Notes: a model not told the origin generated them from the letters alone. Shown: positions 52,207 through 60,796, counted from the stretch's first letter. The stretch: DNA of 64,000 nucleotides from Linyphia triangularis (GCA_963978545.1 OZ021729.1:84362670-84426669); one strand, 5' to 3'. Numbers and translations are program-made.

Positions 52207-54329
52207 TAAAAGTTTGAAAATTTAGAAGTGTGAAATTTTTCATACGATTAATATGGGGAAAATTTGAAACGAAACATTTTGAAAGTGCACTTTTTGGACC
52301 ACATTTAGACCCACTTCTTATTTAGTTTGTGTTTTAAAATTGGAATTGGAGTTTCTCCTATATATTAGCTTCAATATCACAAACGGGAAAAAATTTTGAA
52401 AATTTTACTTTTTGATCAATAATTCATTGAATAGTCCGCCATGTGTTTTCAATGAGGCAATTGTATTGATGAGAAAATTGCTCAAATGCTTTCAAATTGT
52501 GAATTTGAGTTGGATATATGTTTTATAGTCATTCTTTTTATAGTCATTTTATAGACCATTTTAATGTGGAAATCAATTCGGGTGATGATTTCTGTTACTT
52601 AGCTGTAAAAAGATTGTAAAAGTTTGAAAATTTAGATGTGTGAAATTTTTCATACGATTAACATGGGGAAAATTTAAACCGAAACATTTTGAAAGTGCAC
52701 TTTTTGGACCACCTTTAGACCCACTTCTTATTTAGTTAGTGTTTTAAAATTGGAATTAGAGTTTCTCCTATATATAAGCTTCAATATCACAAACGGGAAA
52801 AAATTTTGATAATTTTACTTTTTGATCAATAATTCATTGAATAGTCCGCCATGTGTTTTCAATGAGGCAATTGTATTGATGAGAAAATTGCTCAAATGCT
52901 TTCAAATTGTGAATTTGAGTTGGATATATGTTTTATAGTCATTCTTTTTATAGTCATTTTATAGACCATTTTAATGTGGAAATCAATTCGGGTGATGATT
53001 TCTGTTACTTAGCTGTAAAAAGATTGTAAAAGTTTGAAAATTTAGATGTGTGAAATTTTTCATACGATTAACATGGGGAAAATTTAAACCGAAACATTTT
53101 GAAAGTGCACTTTTTGGACCACCTTTAGACCCACTTCTTATTTAGTTAGTGTTTTCAAATTGGAATTGGAGTTTCTCCTATATATAAGCTTCAATATCAC
53201 AAACGGGAAAAAATTTTGAAAATTTTAGGTTTTGATCAATAATTCATTGAATAGTCCGCCATGTGTTTTCAATGGGGCAATTGTATTGATGAGAAAATTG
53301 CTCAAATGCTTTCAAATTGTGAATTTGAGTTGGATATATGTTTTATAGTAATTCTTTTTATAGTCATTTTATAGACCATTTTAATGTGGAAATCAATTCG
53401 GGTGATGATTTCTGTTACCCTAGCTGTAAAAAGATTGTAAAAGTTTGAAAATTTAGAAGTGTGAAATTTTTCATACGATTAACATGGAAAAAATTTAAAA
53501 CGAAACATTTTGAAAGTGCACTTTTTGGACTACCTTTAGACCCACTTCTTATTTAGTTAGTGTTTTAAAATTGAAATTAGAGTTTCTCCTATATATAAGC
53601 TTCAATATCACAAAAGGGAAAAATTTTTGAAAATTTTAGTTTTTGATCAATAATTCATTGAATAGTCCGCCATGTGTTTTCAATGGGGGATTTGTATTTT
53701 TGAGAAAATTGCTCAAATGCTTTCAAATTGCGAATTTGAGTTGGATATATGTTTTATAATCATTCTGATACCAAATTTTAATTAAAAAAAAAGTATTCTA
53801 AAAATCAAAAATTCCATTTTTCGTATATCTTGAAATATTTCAGTTTGGAGTGTAATTAAATGGAAGATTTCGTTTTTAACAAATGGTTCCAAATTGTGTT
53901 TTTTATTCAAAAACAATTTAAAAATCAAACTAATTTCAAAATTTTGGCCAAAAAAATTATTTTTGAATAGCTTTATGAGAAGTTGAAATTTTGGAACGAA
54001 AGCGCTCAGAAACTGTTTTTAAGTCTTTATTTTACTTAGCATTGCTTCGATTTTGTGTGCTAAAATACTATTTCATGAGCAAATTGATGATCAGAAAGAA
54101 ATTGGGTGATGACTTTTATTATCCTAGGCAAAAATTAAGGTTAAAATTCGAAAAGTGAGAATCTGAAAATTGCCTTAGGATTGGCAAGTTTAATGTATAT
54201 TCAAAGGGATATAAAGACTTTTTTTGGCAATAACTGAATTTTGAGTAGTAAAATTTCTTTTTAATGACCATTTTAATGTTAAAATCAATTCGGGTGACGA
54301 TTTTTGTTACCCTAGCTGTAAAAAGATTG
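52207..54329 (+). repeat. Higher-order unit 32 (4 monomers)
   Basis: 2123 bp. GTTACTTAGCTG occurs twice (near 52595 and 53007), linking it to unit 20; the two middle monomers are near copies of each other. The extension is of the GATACC subtype. Confidence 0.9.
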
Positions 54330-54481
54330 TAAAAGTTTGAAAATTTAGAAGTGTGAAATTTTTCATACGATTAATATGGGGAAAATTTGAAACGAAACAT
54401 TTTGAAAGTGCACTTTTTGGACCACATTTAGATCCACTTCTTATTTAGTTAGTGTTTTAAAATTGGAATTGGAGTTTCTCC

Positions 54482-54483
54482 TA
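54482..54483. repeat. Target site duplication TA, left
   Basis: CTCCTA stands before CACTG; the uninterrupted monomer reads CTCCTATATATAAGC. Because the target is a TA run, a chance 2-bp length variant cannot be excluded (a monomer near 8718 is naturally longer by TA). Confidence 0.7.
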
Positions 54484-54514
54484 CACTGCAAAAAAAATCC
54501 CGTCAAATTTACGG
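54484..54514 (+). repeat. Left terminal inverted repeat of the 7.46-kb element
   Basis: CACTGC, eight A, TC, then CCGTCA and an AT-rich part ending ACGG. The complement of the right end reads CACTGT, nine A, CCGTCA, then an AT-rich part ending ACGG. Differences are one transition, the length of the A run and a few bases before ACGG. Confidence 0.85.
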
Positions 54515-54551
54515 TTTTAAACTGGCAGCTGGGTCGCCAGTTTAAAACCGT
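54511..54551. repeat. Perfect 16-bp hairpin at the left end
   Basis: ACGGTTTTAAACTGGC (54511-54526) and its exact complement GCCAGTTTAAAACCGT (54536-54551) flank a 9-base loop, AGCTGGGTC. The palindrome starts within the inner edge of the terminal repeat and has no equal counterpart at the right end. It may be a transposase-binding or structural feature; that is inference. Confidence 0.8.
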
Positions 54552-55040
54552 AAAAAATACGGAAACATTCCGTATTAAGTACGGTTTTTGACTGATTGCA
54601 ACAGTATTTCCCCGTAAAATGAACGGAAACTTTCAGTAATAATTACGGTCATTCCGTACAAAATACAGTATTTCCCCGTAAAATGAACGGAAACTTTCAG
54701 TAATAATTACGGTCATTCCGTACAAAATACAGTTTTCTCCCGTAAAATAAACGGAAGCTTTTCGTATTAAAAACGGTTATTGACTGGTTGCTAACATTGA
54801 TCCCCGTAAAATAAACGTAAACTTTCCGTATTAAATACGGTAATTTCATGCAAAATAATTTACTCCCGTAAAATAAATTAAAATTTCCCGTATTAAGTAC
54901 GGTGATTCCATACAAAATGCAATTTCCACCTGTAAAATAAACAGAATTTCTGTGTTGAATAAGGTCAATTCCATATAAAATACAATTTCTCCCGTAAAGT
55001 ACACGGAAACTTTCTGTAATAAATTTCATATAAAATACAC
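54549..55040. repeat. Subterminal tandem repeats, ~64-bp period
   Basis: About eight degenerating units. The anchor CCCGTAAAAT (or a near variant) falls at 54611, 54675, 54739, 54803, 54865, 54929 and 54991, a spacing of 62-64 bp, with a shorter first unit at 54549. Units starting at 54601 and 54665 are almost identical. A full unit contains two short dyads, CCGTAAAATAAACGG and CCGTATTAAATACGG, separated by AAACTTT. Divergence rises away from the terminus. Clustered subterminal motifs are where transposases bind in CACTA-type elements, so this is a plausible binding array. Confidence 0.85.
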
Positions 55041-55728
55041 AGAAATTTTTCTGTATAAGAAACAGTTTACCCCTATAAGCGAAGTTTTTCTTATACAAAA
55101 ACTTCCAGTGACAAAAAAGGTTTACAAATGTAAGTGAACGGTTTGCTTTTGCAAAATATTAAGAAACTTTACATATTAAAAGTAGTTTACAATTGTAGAT
55201 GGAAAAGCTTCTGCCACAAAATACATGATTAATTTTAGTATTAAACAGTTTACAATATCAAGGAGGCATTTGTGTTCTGCTAAAGGTTTTGTTAGTAATA
55301 ATGACCATATTCAATGGATGAAAATCATAAAAATTAAAGTACGATTCTGTATCACAGCAAAATATTCTATGTCCCATTATAAATTAAAGCGAAAAAAATT
55401 TCCGAAGCAATAAGGTAATCCTTCAACATAAATAGAAAGGTAAAAAATATATCACAAAATGAGCATGTCACACAAAATAATTTATTAATAGCTATCAGTC
55501 TTTTCTTATATCAAACTATAATAATAAATTTATTTGGTTATCTATACTATGATTACCTAGACTTTCAATTTGATTAAAACATTAAAAAAATGCAATAATT
55601 TACTAACTTTCAAAATATTTTTTAACGCGACAGGATTTAAATGTATTTTATGACACTGTGTATTAAGTATTAAGTAAAAAAAATTAAATTTGATAAAAAT
55701 ATAATTTTATTTCAATACACATAATATA
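55041..55728. other. AT-rich interior of the element, no gene recognised
   Basis: The first part (to about 55260) still looks like very decayed subterminal repeats (AACAGTTTACCCC, GGTTTACAAATGTAAG, AGTTTACAATTGTAGATGG). The rest is AT-rich with no homology I recognise. An open frame of 62 codons on the plus strand (55225-55413) has no recognisable motif and is taken as chance. Confidence 0.6.
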
Positions 55729-55985
55729 AGTATACATAATTATAAAATTTCAATACACACGAATGAAAAGTGGTTCAGATTACTTTATTTAATAAACAAA
55801 ATATTAAAAATTTTCTAGGAAGTATCTAGGAATAATTAATCATATCATTCAATACAAGCTGCGGCAACTTTTAAGGCCATATGAAAGTCATTATTAATTT
55901 TTCAATTTAGAAAAATATGCAAAATATACGAAAAGGAAAAATTTAGATTGCGGAATGTACAAATTATTGAACACATCTAATAAAT
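55729..55985 (+). repeat. 256-bp direct repeat, copy 1
   Basis: Starts AAGTATACATAATTATAAAA, includes TCAATACACACGAATGAAAA, CAAGCTGCGGCAACTTTTAA and ends ACACATCTAATAAAT. Copy 2 lies about 455 bp downstream with only scattered differences. Confidence 0.9.
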
Positions 55986-56184
55986 AATAATTTTAAAATT
56001 TCAATACACACGAATGAAAAATGTACAAATTATTAAACACATCTAATAAATATAAATTATAAAATTTCAATACACACGAATGTAAAGTGGTTCAGATTAC
56101 TTTATTTAATAAACAAAATATTATTGAAGCATATCTAATAATTATTGAACACATCTAATAAATTTTCAAAGTTGACAGTATAAA
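55986..56184 (+). repeat. Shuffled partial copies between the two direct repeats
   Basis: The spacer is built from the same parts: two further copies of TTTCAATACACACGAATG, two of AACACATCTAATAAAT and one TGGTTCAGATTACTTTATTT. It looks like a repeat locus with internal deletions or replication slippage. Confidence 0.8.
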
Positions 56185-56440
56185 AGTATACATAATTATA
56201 AAATTTCAATACACACGAATGAAAAGTGGTTCAGATTACTTTATTTAATAAACAAAATATAAAAATGTTCTAGGAAGTATCTAGGAATAATTAATCATAT
56301 CCTTCAATACAAGCTGCGGCAACTTTTAAGGCCATATAAAAGTCATTATTATTTTTTCAGTTAAGAAAAATATGCAAAATATACGAAAAGGAAAAATTTA
56401 GATTGCGGAATGTACAAATTATTGAACACATCTAATAAAT
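56185..56440 (+). repeat. 256-bp direct repeat, copy 2
   Basis: Matches copy 1 over its length, including CTAGGAAGTATCTAGGAATA and GGAATGTACAAATTATTGAA. No coding frame spans it; family unknown. Confidence 0.9.
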
Positions 56441-56559
56441 TTTCAAAATTGACCAATGCAAGTTATATCTGAATAATTATGACTCTACAAAATAACCATC
56501 TTATAAAATGTCCAATTTACCACAGTAAACATACTTAAGGTATTTAACTGCTGCTGGAG

Positions 56560-56609
56560 AGTCTGAAGAATCATTCTTTCACTTACTTCTGTGTGTGGGA
56601 GCGAGTTGC
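56560..56609 (+). pseudogene. Probable upstream piece of the same Tc1-like transposase
   Basis: The frame ending in GAG TTG runs without interruption into the right-hand piece when the retroelement and one AGTTGC are set aside (SVCGSELL next to PQCTV). The place would suit the region just after the first catalytic Asp. The sequence further left is too decayed to read and has stops. Confidence 0.45.
56604..56609. repeat. Candidate target duplication AGTTGC, left of the retroelement
   Basis: AGTTGC directly precedes the CAA tail side of the retroelement and recurs at its truncated 5' side. Joining the two flanks here restores one open Tc1-like frame. Confidence 0.6.
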
Positions 56610-57120
56610 CTGTTGTTGTTGTTGCTAATCCTCACTGTCTGACGGAGTGAGACAAGATCCACGAGTTCGTTGACTAAAAGGTAGTCGAAGACTAGGAGAG
56701 GATTGCTAAAGAGACCCTCCTTAGAGAGTCCCATGTAATCCAAGAGGTGCTCAGGAGAGGCCTGATGATTTTGGCACTTGGTGCAGGTGGCGAAAGTTTT
56801 CCTGCCCTCGTTGAAAGTGAAGCACTTGATGTGACCGCTAGCAAGCCTTGATAGAACAGTTCGAGTATGTCTGTCACACGGGAGGTCAAGGGACAAACCT
56901 GGTTTTGAACCCTTGTACCAATTATGGGTTGGGGGTGTTTTCCACTCCTCCGAGATCTTTGATTTTTCCAGAGAGTACAATTCCAAAAAAATAAGTGTGG
57001 AAGAGGGAGATGTTGAAATCCTGCAACCCTCCTTAGCAAGGATATCGGCCTGATCGAGTTGCCTGGCCTGATTAATAGTCATTCATCATGGCGTCAGGAT
57101 ACGCTGTCTTTCAGGCGAAC
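56610..57120 (-). mobile_element. 5'-truncated non-LTR retrotransposon (Jockey/X-element-like), RNase H tail and 3' end
   Basis: A minus-strand frame at 56579-57082 has 167 codons. Residues 11-19 (QADILAKEG) match the end of the RNase H domain. The C-terminal tail includes HNWYKGSKPGLSL (53-65), TVLSRLASGHIK (75-86) and a zinc-knuckle-like C100-x2-C103-x8-H112 whose expected final Cys is Tyr116. This arrangement is typical of the ORF2 end of arthropod Jockey/X-type elements. The 3' end is a CAA run (minus strand; plus 56611-56624), usual for such elements. Upstream of about 57060 the frame is lost by an apparent 2-bp shift and stops. A candidate 6-bp duplication AGTTGC flanks it. The reverse transcriptase and endonuclease regions are absent: a dead, 5'-truncated copy. 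Confidence 0.85.
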
Positions 57121-57126
57121 AGTTGC
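57121..57126. repeat. Candidate target duplication AGTTGC, right of the retroelement
   Basis: Second copy of AGTTGC, continuing into CTCCCTCAATGTACAG of the Tc1-like remnant. Confidence 0.6.
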
Positions 57127-57270
57127 TCCCTCAATGTACAGTAGGTCATACAGACGGTGGTGGCGGTATTATGCTTTGGGGGACGTTCTCTTGGGCGTCT
57201 CTGGGACCCGTGGTTGTGGTAGAGCAGACCATGAATGCTACAGGGTATCGGAACATCATTGCGGTGACTG
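57121..57270 (+). pseudogene. Tc1/mariner-like transposase remnant, DDE core fragment
   Basis: The plus frame beginning at 57123 reads PQCTVGHTDGGGGIMLWGTF, then SLGPVVVVEQTMNATGYRNI. The GGGGIMLWG...FSW...LGP...NATxY order is the signature of the beta-strand region between the first and second catalytic Asp in Tc1-like DDE transposases. The frame continues open to 57428 but loses resemblance after about 57270, before the FQQDNAP-type second-Asp motif. Neither catalytic Asp is confirmed. A decayed upstream portion lies on the other side of the retroelement (about 56560-56609). Confidence 0.82.
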
Positions 57271-57540
57271 AGCCTTTGTCTGGATTCATACCCAGAAGCA
57301 CCTGTGATACAGATCAAAATAAAGTTTTTAATATAAATCCTTTATATGCATTGGCAACTTTTATGTGCAATTACAACCAGTGTTTAAGCTTTTTAAATGC
57401 CACTAGCATAGCTCTGTTACAATACTAATGTCATAATTAGCATTCACAAAAGCAAAACTATTTTTAAAACAAACCTCAAATAGTAAATGAAATAAACACT
57501 TATATGTAAATGATAGCAGATTATCAAAACTACTATTAAC
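57271..57540. other. AT-rich spacer, nothing recognised
   Basis: Presumably decayed remainder of the Tc1-like copy; no motif, repeat or credible coding frame seen. Confidence 0.5.
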
Positions 57541-57916
57541 GGGTGGCCACAAAATTTACGAAAATAAATTCCCTGATTTTACTGCAAACTTTTTATCCAA
57601 TTTCCACAGCTTATTCAGAAGTGTAGACATCCTGATCAAATAGAACATGTATGCTAAAGAGATAACGTACCAATTTTTTAAAAATAGTTTTGGCGGTAAT
57701 GAAAAGTTCAAATTATTCAGAAACATTAAAATTTCAACGATTACTGCCACAATTCTCTGGGTAAATGGTGCCAAAATGTGGATGAACAGGGAAACGTGCC
57801 TTCAGAACAAAGAAAATTTCCCTGATTTTTGTGAAATTTAAAAAAATTTCCTGATTTTTTCCAGAATGAGAAAGTTTCCTGACATTTCCATTTTTCCAGG
57901 TTTTCTGGCCACTCTG
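57541..57916. mobile_element. Possible hAT-like miniature element (~376 bp)
   Basis: The left edge GGGTGGCCACAAAATTTACG pairs with the right edge CAGGTTTTCTGGCCACTCTG as inverted ends sharing GTGGCCA and an A-rich stretch. Ends of the type CAG(A/G)GTGGCCAGAAA are common in arthropod hAT elements. Both ends also carry repeated CCTGATTTT motifs. Flanks are TATTAACG and TATTAGTG, a 6/8 match to an 8-bp duplication. No transposase frame is inside; overlapping frames of about 64-74 codons on both strands are by-products. Confidence 0.5.
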
Positions 57917-58349
57917 TATTAGTGTCATTTAAGTATAGCACTTCTAACAAAGGTGAAACAAGCAAGTTCTTGTAAAACTTATCTTCCCACGGAACGTTGC
58001 AAGAAATAAAAATGTTTAATTCTAATTATAATACACTAAGTAAATTTATTCTAAAAGCACTACAATTTATTCCAACAGTATTCTCACTTCAAATAAATAG
58101 TGTTGTATTTGTCCCTAAATCCTATGTATAAAGCAGTGTTGAAGCTGCTGTACAAAATTTTTTCAGCAAAAAAGCTCAAGTCACAATTTTCATTTCAGCA
58201 AAATGCTAAAATGGTTACGAGCTACATCCCTCGAGATGTTTAATTTAACTCAATGAAAACACTTTCATTGAGTTAACACACAGCATTTTGTTAAAACAGC
58301 ACCCACAGCTTAATCCCAGCAACAAAATAAAATAATCTCTATAGTTTAC
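57917..58349. other. AT-rich interior, nothing recognised apart from a small inverted repeat
   Basis: No homology seen. A local inverted repeat surrounds 58240-58277, where TTAACTCAATGAAAA meets TTTCATTGAGTTAA. Downstream on the minus strand it would be intron relative to the exon-like segment at 58350-58428. Confidence 0.5.
58235..58277. repeat. Near-perfect short palindrome
   Basis: TTAACTCAATGAAAA and TTTTCATTGAGTTAA are inverted copies of each other around CAC, giving a hairpin with a very short loop. Such palindromes are hotspots for slippage; it may also be a remnant of a tiny inverted-repeat insertion. Confidence 0.65.
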
Positions 58350-58428
58350 CTGAAAAGTGCAGAGAGCTTTCGAAGTCATCAAGGCATTCAGCACAGCTGG
58401 TAGTTTCTTTTGGAAAAATTCCAATAAA
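58350..58428 (-). pseudogene. Exon-like segment with a CxxC motif (minus strand)
   Basis: 79 nt on the minus strand preceded by a pyrimidine-rich TTTTGTACAG acceptor and followed by CAG/GTAAAC, a good donor. It reads 26 codons plus one base with no stop, including FPKETTSCAECLDDFESSLH. C12-x2-C15 followed by Phe, Leu and His could be the start of a C2H2-type zinc finger whose second half would lie on the next exon. Animal CACTA-type transposases often begin with such a finger, but that link is inference. The open frame extends a little beyond the splice sites (63 codons in another frame is a by-product). Confidence 0.4.
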
Positions 58429-58751
58429 CTGTACAAAATATGAAAAATATTGTAAAATTTATCATCCTTATGTACATATATTTACACTTGTGAAAAGAGT
58501 CAAATGAACTAGCTAGCATGAAATCGTCTTTTAAAAACCTTATTTTAAAATATGGATCTGCACATCAGGTGGGTAGTCTAGGGATGGGATAAATCACCTT
58601 CAAAAATAAAATTTAAGTTTATCTCCTTAAAATAAAGACTCAATATTTCACACAACAATATTTCTCATTATATCATTAGGTCCATGGCGTTTAATGTTAT
58701 AAGTGATAAAACGATAATTTGCAGAAGGAATGGATTAGAAATTCTCAATTA
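58429..58751. other. AT-rich spacer, nothing recognised
   Basis: No coding, repeat or motif signal apart from the TA at 58750-58751, which is the left target duplication of the nested element. Confidence 0.5.
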
Positions 58752-58775
58752 GGGTGATACGCCAGTAATTGACCA
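58752..58775 (+). repeat. Left terminal inverted repeat of the nested element
   Basis: GGGTGATACG followed by CCAGTAATTGACCA; preceded by TA. A second copy of CCAGTAGTTGACCA follows at once (about 58780-58793). Confidence 0.85.
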
Positions 58776-59942
58776 CATGCCAGTAGTTGACCAAAATGAC
58801 ACAAAAAGGAAGTAAACAAGAATTGTTGTGATGGTATTCTAATTTATATTGGTTAAAATATATCCAATAACTAATGAAAGCCAATGCCAAAAGTTATAGG
58901 GGTAACCAAGCTTCCAATTGGATGATAAAAATTAACAAACACAAAGCTATGTCACAGGGTCTCATATGAGTGACTGACACTATTAGTGAAGGGTGGTTTA
59001 GCTTCTCTTTGATTTTTTAGCATCAACATGAATAATTCCTAAATGGTTTAATACAAATAATGTATGTAGATCATTTATGTTTGTTTTATATTAATATACA
59101 AGTAGTTTTTCTTTAAACTAATAAACAAATTATGAAAAACAGATGGTCAATTACTGATCAGGCTAAGTGTTATATTTTTAGTAATTGACCAAAATGGTCA
59201 ACTACTAAATTTTTATTTACTTGCATATTTTCTGGAAAAAAACAAAGTGATAACAAAGGCTTATGCTTTTATTGCAATCTTCACTTACTATTTGTCCAGA
59301 AAAATTGATTTTTTCAGTAATTGACCATTGTAGTTAATTGGTGTTGATAAGGGTGTTAAGTATTAGTTTTTCAACTTTAGAATAAAAAAGTAAGTCCTTT
59401 TTAAACATTAAGATGGATTTTCTTATTGCATGTGTACATTAGATCTTTTTTAAATATACTAGGCTTAGTTTCTTAACATAATTTTTTTTTATAAGTCAAG
59501 AAATGGTCAAAAGTCAATTTTAAGTATACTTCCACTTTACCCTACACAAATATTATGTAGGTTACTTACAATTTTTATTTAAACTAACACTCTGGTACAT
59601 AAAATGTCTGCCAGAATTTTATAAATTGTTTTATTTCTTGAAAAATTCAAAAAATCCGATCAAATGGTCTATTGACAGAGAAAAGCATTGGTCAAAGATA
59701 AGCCGGAAAATTTACAGATCACTAACACCCTTGTAAATATCAAAATTACTTTTCACACCTTAATTGAATAAGATATATGTTTAGTAATATTTTTTAATAT
59801 GAACAGGAAAAAATTAAAGTAGAAAATTAACTTAAATATTGATAAGAAATTGAGTTAAATAAATCATTAAGGAAGTTTTTTTTATAGGTGTAAGCATATA
59901 CCTAATCTATAAGAATTCTGAAATCATTAAAATTAAACACTC
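58776..59942. other. Left arm of the nested element, non-coding
   Basis: AT-rich with several inverted copies of the terminal motif: TGGTCAATTACTGATCA near 59146, GTAATTGACCAAAATGGTCAACTAC near 59180 (a dyad in itself; only its core is given here in two parts, GTAATTGACCA and TGGTCAACTAC) and CAGTAATTGACCATTG near 59314. No open frame of note. Confidence 0.65.
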
Positions 59943-60260
59943 ATGGAAGGGAAGAAATCCTTTCTCAAGTACACCGAAGAGGTCTTGAAATCTACGCTTT
60001 TTCAATTGAAAATATTGGGAAAATAAGAGAAACTGCCAGAAAATACAACATTCCTCATTCCACGTTGATTAAAAAGCTAAGAGGGGAAACCCCAGAATTT
60101 AGAAAAATGGGCCCTCAACAATTCTTACACCCTCAGAAGAAACTCTTCTATGTAATTGGATAAATGCCAATGCAAGAAAATAATTTCCATTAGAAAAACG
60201 GATGATTTTGAAACTATTCAAGAAATAATATCCTCTACATTCGATTCTTTTCATCTAAAT
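59943..60260 (+). pseudogene. Broken transposase N-terminus with psq/pogo-type helix-turn-helix
   Basis: An ATG at 59943 opens a short frame (YTEEVLKSTLFQLK) that stops at about 60026. The next part is in another frame (open 59945-60160) and reads IRETARKYNIPHSTLIKKL, then FRKMGPQQFLHPQKK and a stop at 60161. A third frame continues with INANARK and, after a stop and shifts, with DDFETIQEIISS. The order (helix-turn-helix, GP-rich linker, WINxNARKGFP-like segment) is that of the N-terminal DNA-binding region of pogo/Tigger-like and CENP-B-like proteins. At least two frameshifts and two stops show it is dead. The catalytic domain is not found downstream. Confidence 0.8.
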
Positions 60261-60796
60261 TTATTCAGAATTGAAAGTATAGGATTAGATAATCTTTTCT
60301 ATATTATTTTGATTTTCTTGTTTTAATTTTTTGAATAAAATACGCATAATTACCTACCAGTAAAACTAACTTTGATGACTAAAGTTTATAAAACCATCAT
60401 ACTATATTTTACATTGATGTTCCTGTATTTTCATGGATTAAAATTGATTATATTTATTTTTACTTTCTTTTTTTAATTCATTTAATAGTTAATTTATGAA
60501 TATTAGAGCATTTTATAACAGAATTTAACAATTAACTTTTGGTTTTATTCTGGAAATGGAAGTGGTCAATTACTAGCATGGCTGTGGTCAATTACTAGCA
60601 TGACTGTGGTCAATTACTGGCAAAATTGCTTTTGGTAAGAAATTCTGATGATATTTTAAATTGTAAAAAGGACTGGAACACCATGTTCATTTATTATTGA
60701 GCTTCATTAATCAATTGATATTTGGGGAAATTTTCATAACATTCCGTTAATAATTTTTTAAGAAAAAAAATTAAATGTGTAGAAACTTGCACTAAC
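60261..60796. other. Right arm of the nested element, non-coding
   Basis: AT-rich, with no recognisable DDE transposase sequence. It holds three 22-bp tandem motifs at 60562-60627. A minus-strand frame of 63 codons (60694-60885) crosses the element's right border, so it cannot be an element gene. Confidence 0.65.
60562..60627 (+). repeat. Three 22-bp tandem copies of a terminal-type motif
   Basis: GTGGTCAATTACTAGCATG begins at 60562 and 60584 and, as GTGGTCAATTACTGGCAAA, at 60606. The core GGTCAATTACTGG is the inner part of the element's terminal inverted repeat, so these may be extra transposase-binding sites. Confidence 0.8.

Larger units (their letters stand above)
1..54483 (+). repeat. 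411-bp satellite array with higher-order structure, left part
   Basis: A continuous head-to-tail array of an AT-rich 411-bp monomer. Successive copies begin TAAAAGTT at 1, 412 and 823. Conserved landmarks in every monomer are GTCCGCCATGTG, CCTATATATAAGCTTC, GCACTTTTTGGACCAC and TTACCCTAGCTG. Every type c monomer carries an extra ~0.48-kb segment beginning GGTACC or GATACC. The usual unit is a-b-c plus extension, 1713 bp, but units with 1, 2, 4 or 5 monomers occur. I counted 32 complete units here. No copy is inverted. The longest open frames are about 60 codons, so the array is non-coding. A centromeric or pericentromeric place is plausible but cannot be shown from sequence alone. Confidence 0.97.

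Noticed and set aside
1..54483. CRISPR-like direct repeats
   Set aside because: The periodicity is 411 bp without unique spacers and the context is eukaryotic; it is satellite DNA.
1..54483. Assembly artefact as the cause of repeated blocks
   Set aside because: Each duplicate block has its own private substitutions and different unit sizes, as in true divergence. Local collapse or expansion still cannot be excluded without reads.
54697..55098. 133-codon minus-strand frame with repeated YG and ITVLNT-like blocks
   Set aside because: It is the translation of the 64-bp subterminal repeats. The periodic residues come from DNA repeats, composition is extreme (Tyr, Phe, Asn), and a regulatory array explains it better than a gene.
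55225..55413. 62-codon plus-strand frame
   Set aside because: Short, lysine- and isoleucine-rich as expected of AT-rich noise, no start context or neighbour to support it.
56692..57317. Frames of 68-115 codons overlapping the retroelement and Tc1 remnant on both strands
   Set aside because: Shadows of the RNase H tail and of the Tc1-like frame; their residues show no family signature.
57556..57965. Four overlapping frames of 64-74 codons
   Set aside because: They overlap each other on both strands inside the hAT-like segment, and repeated FPDF/GNFF-type residues derive from its CCTGATTTT repeats.
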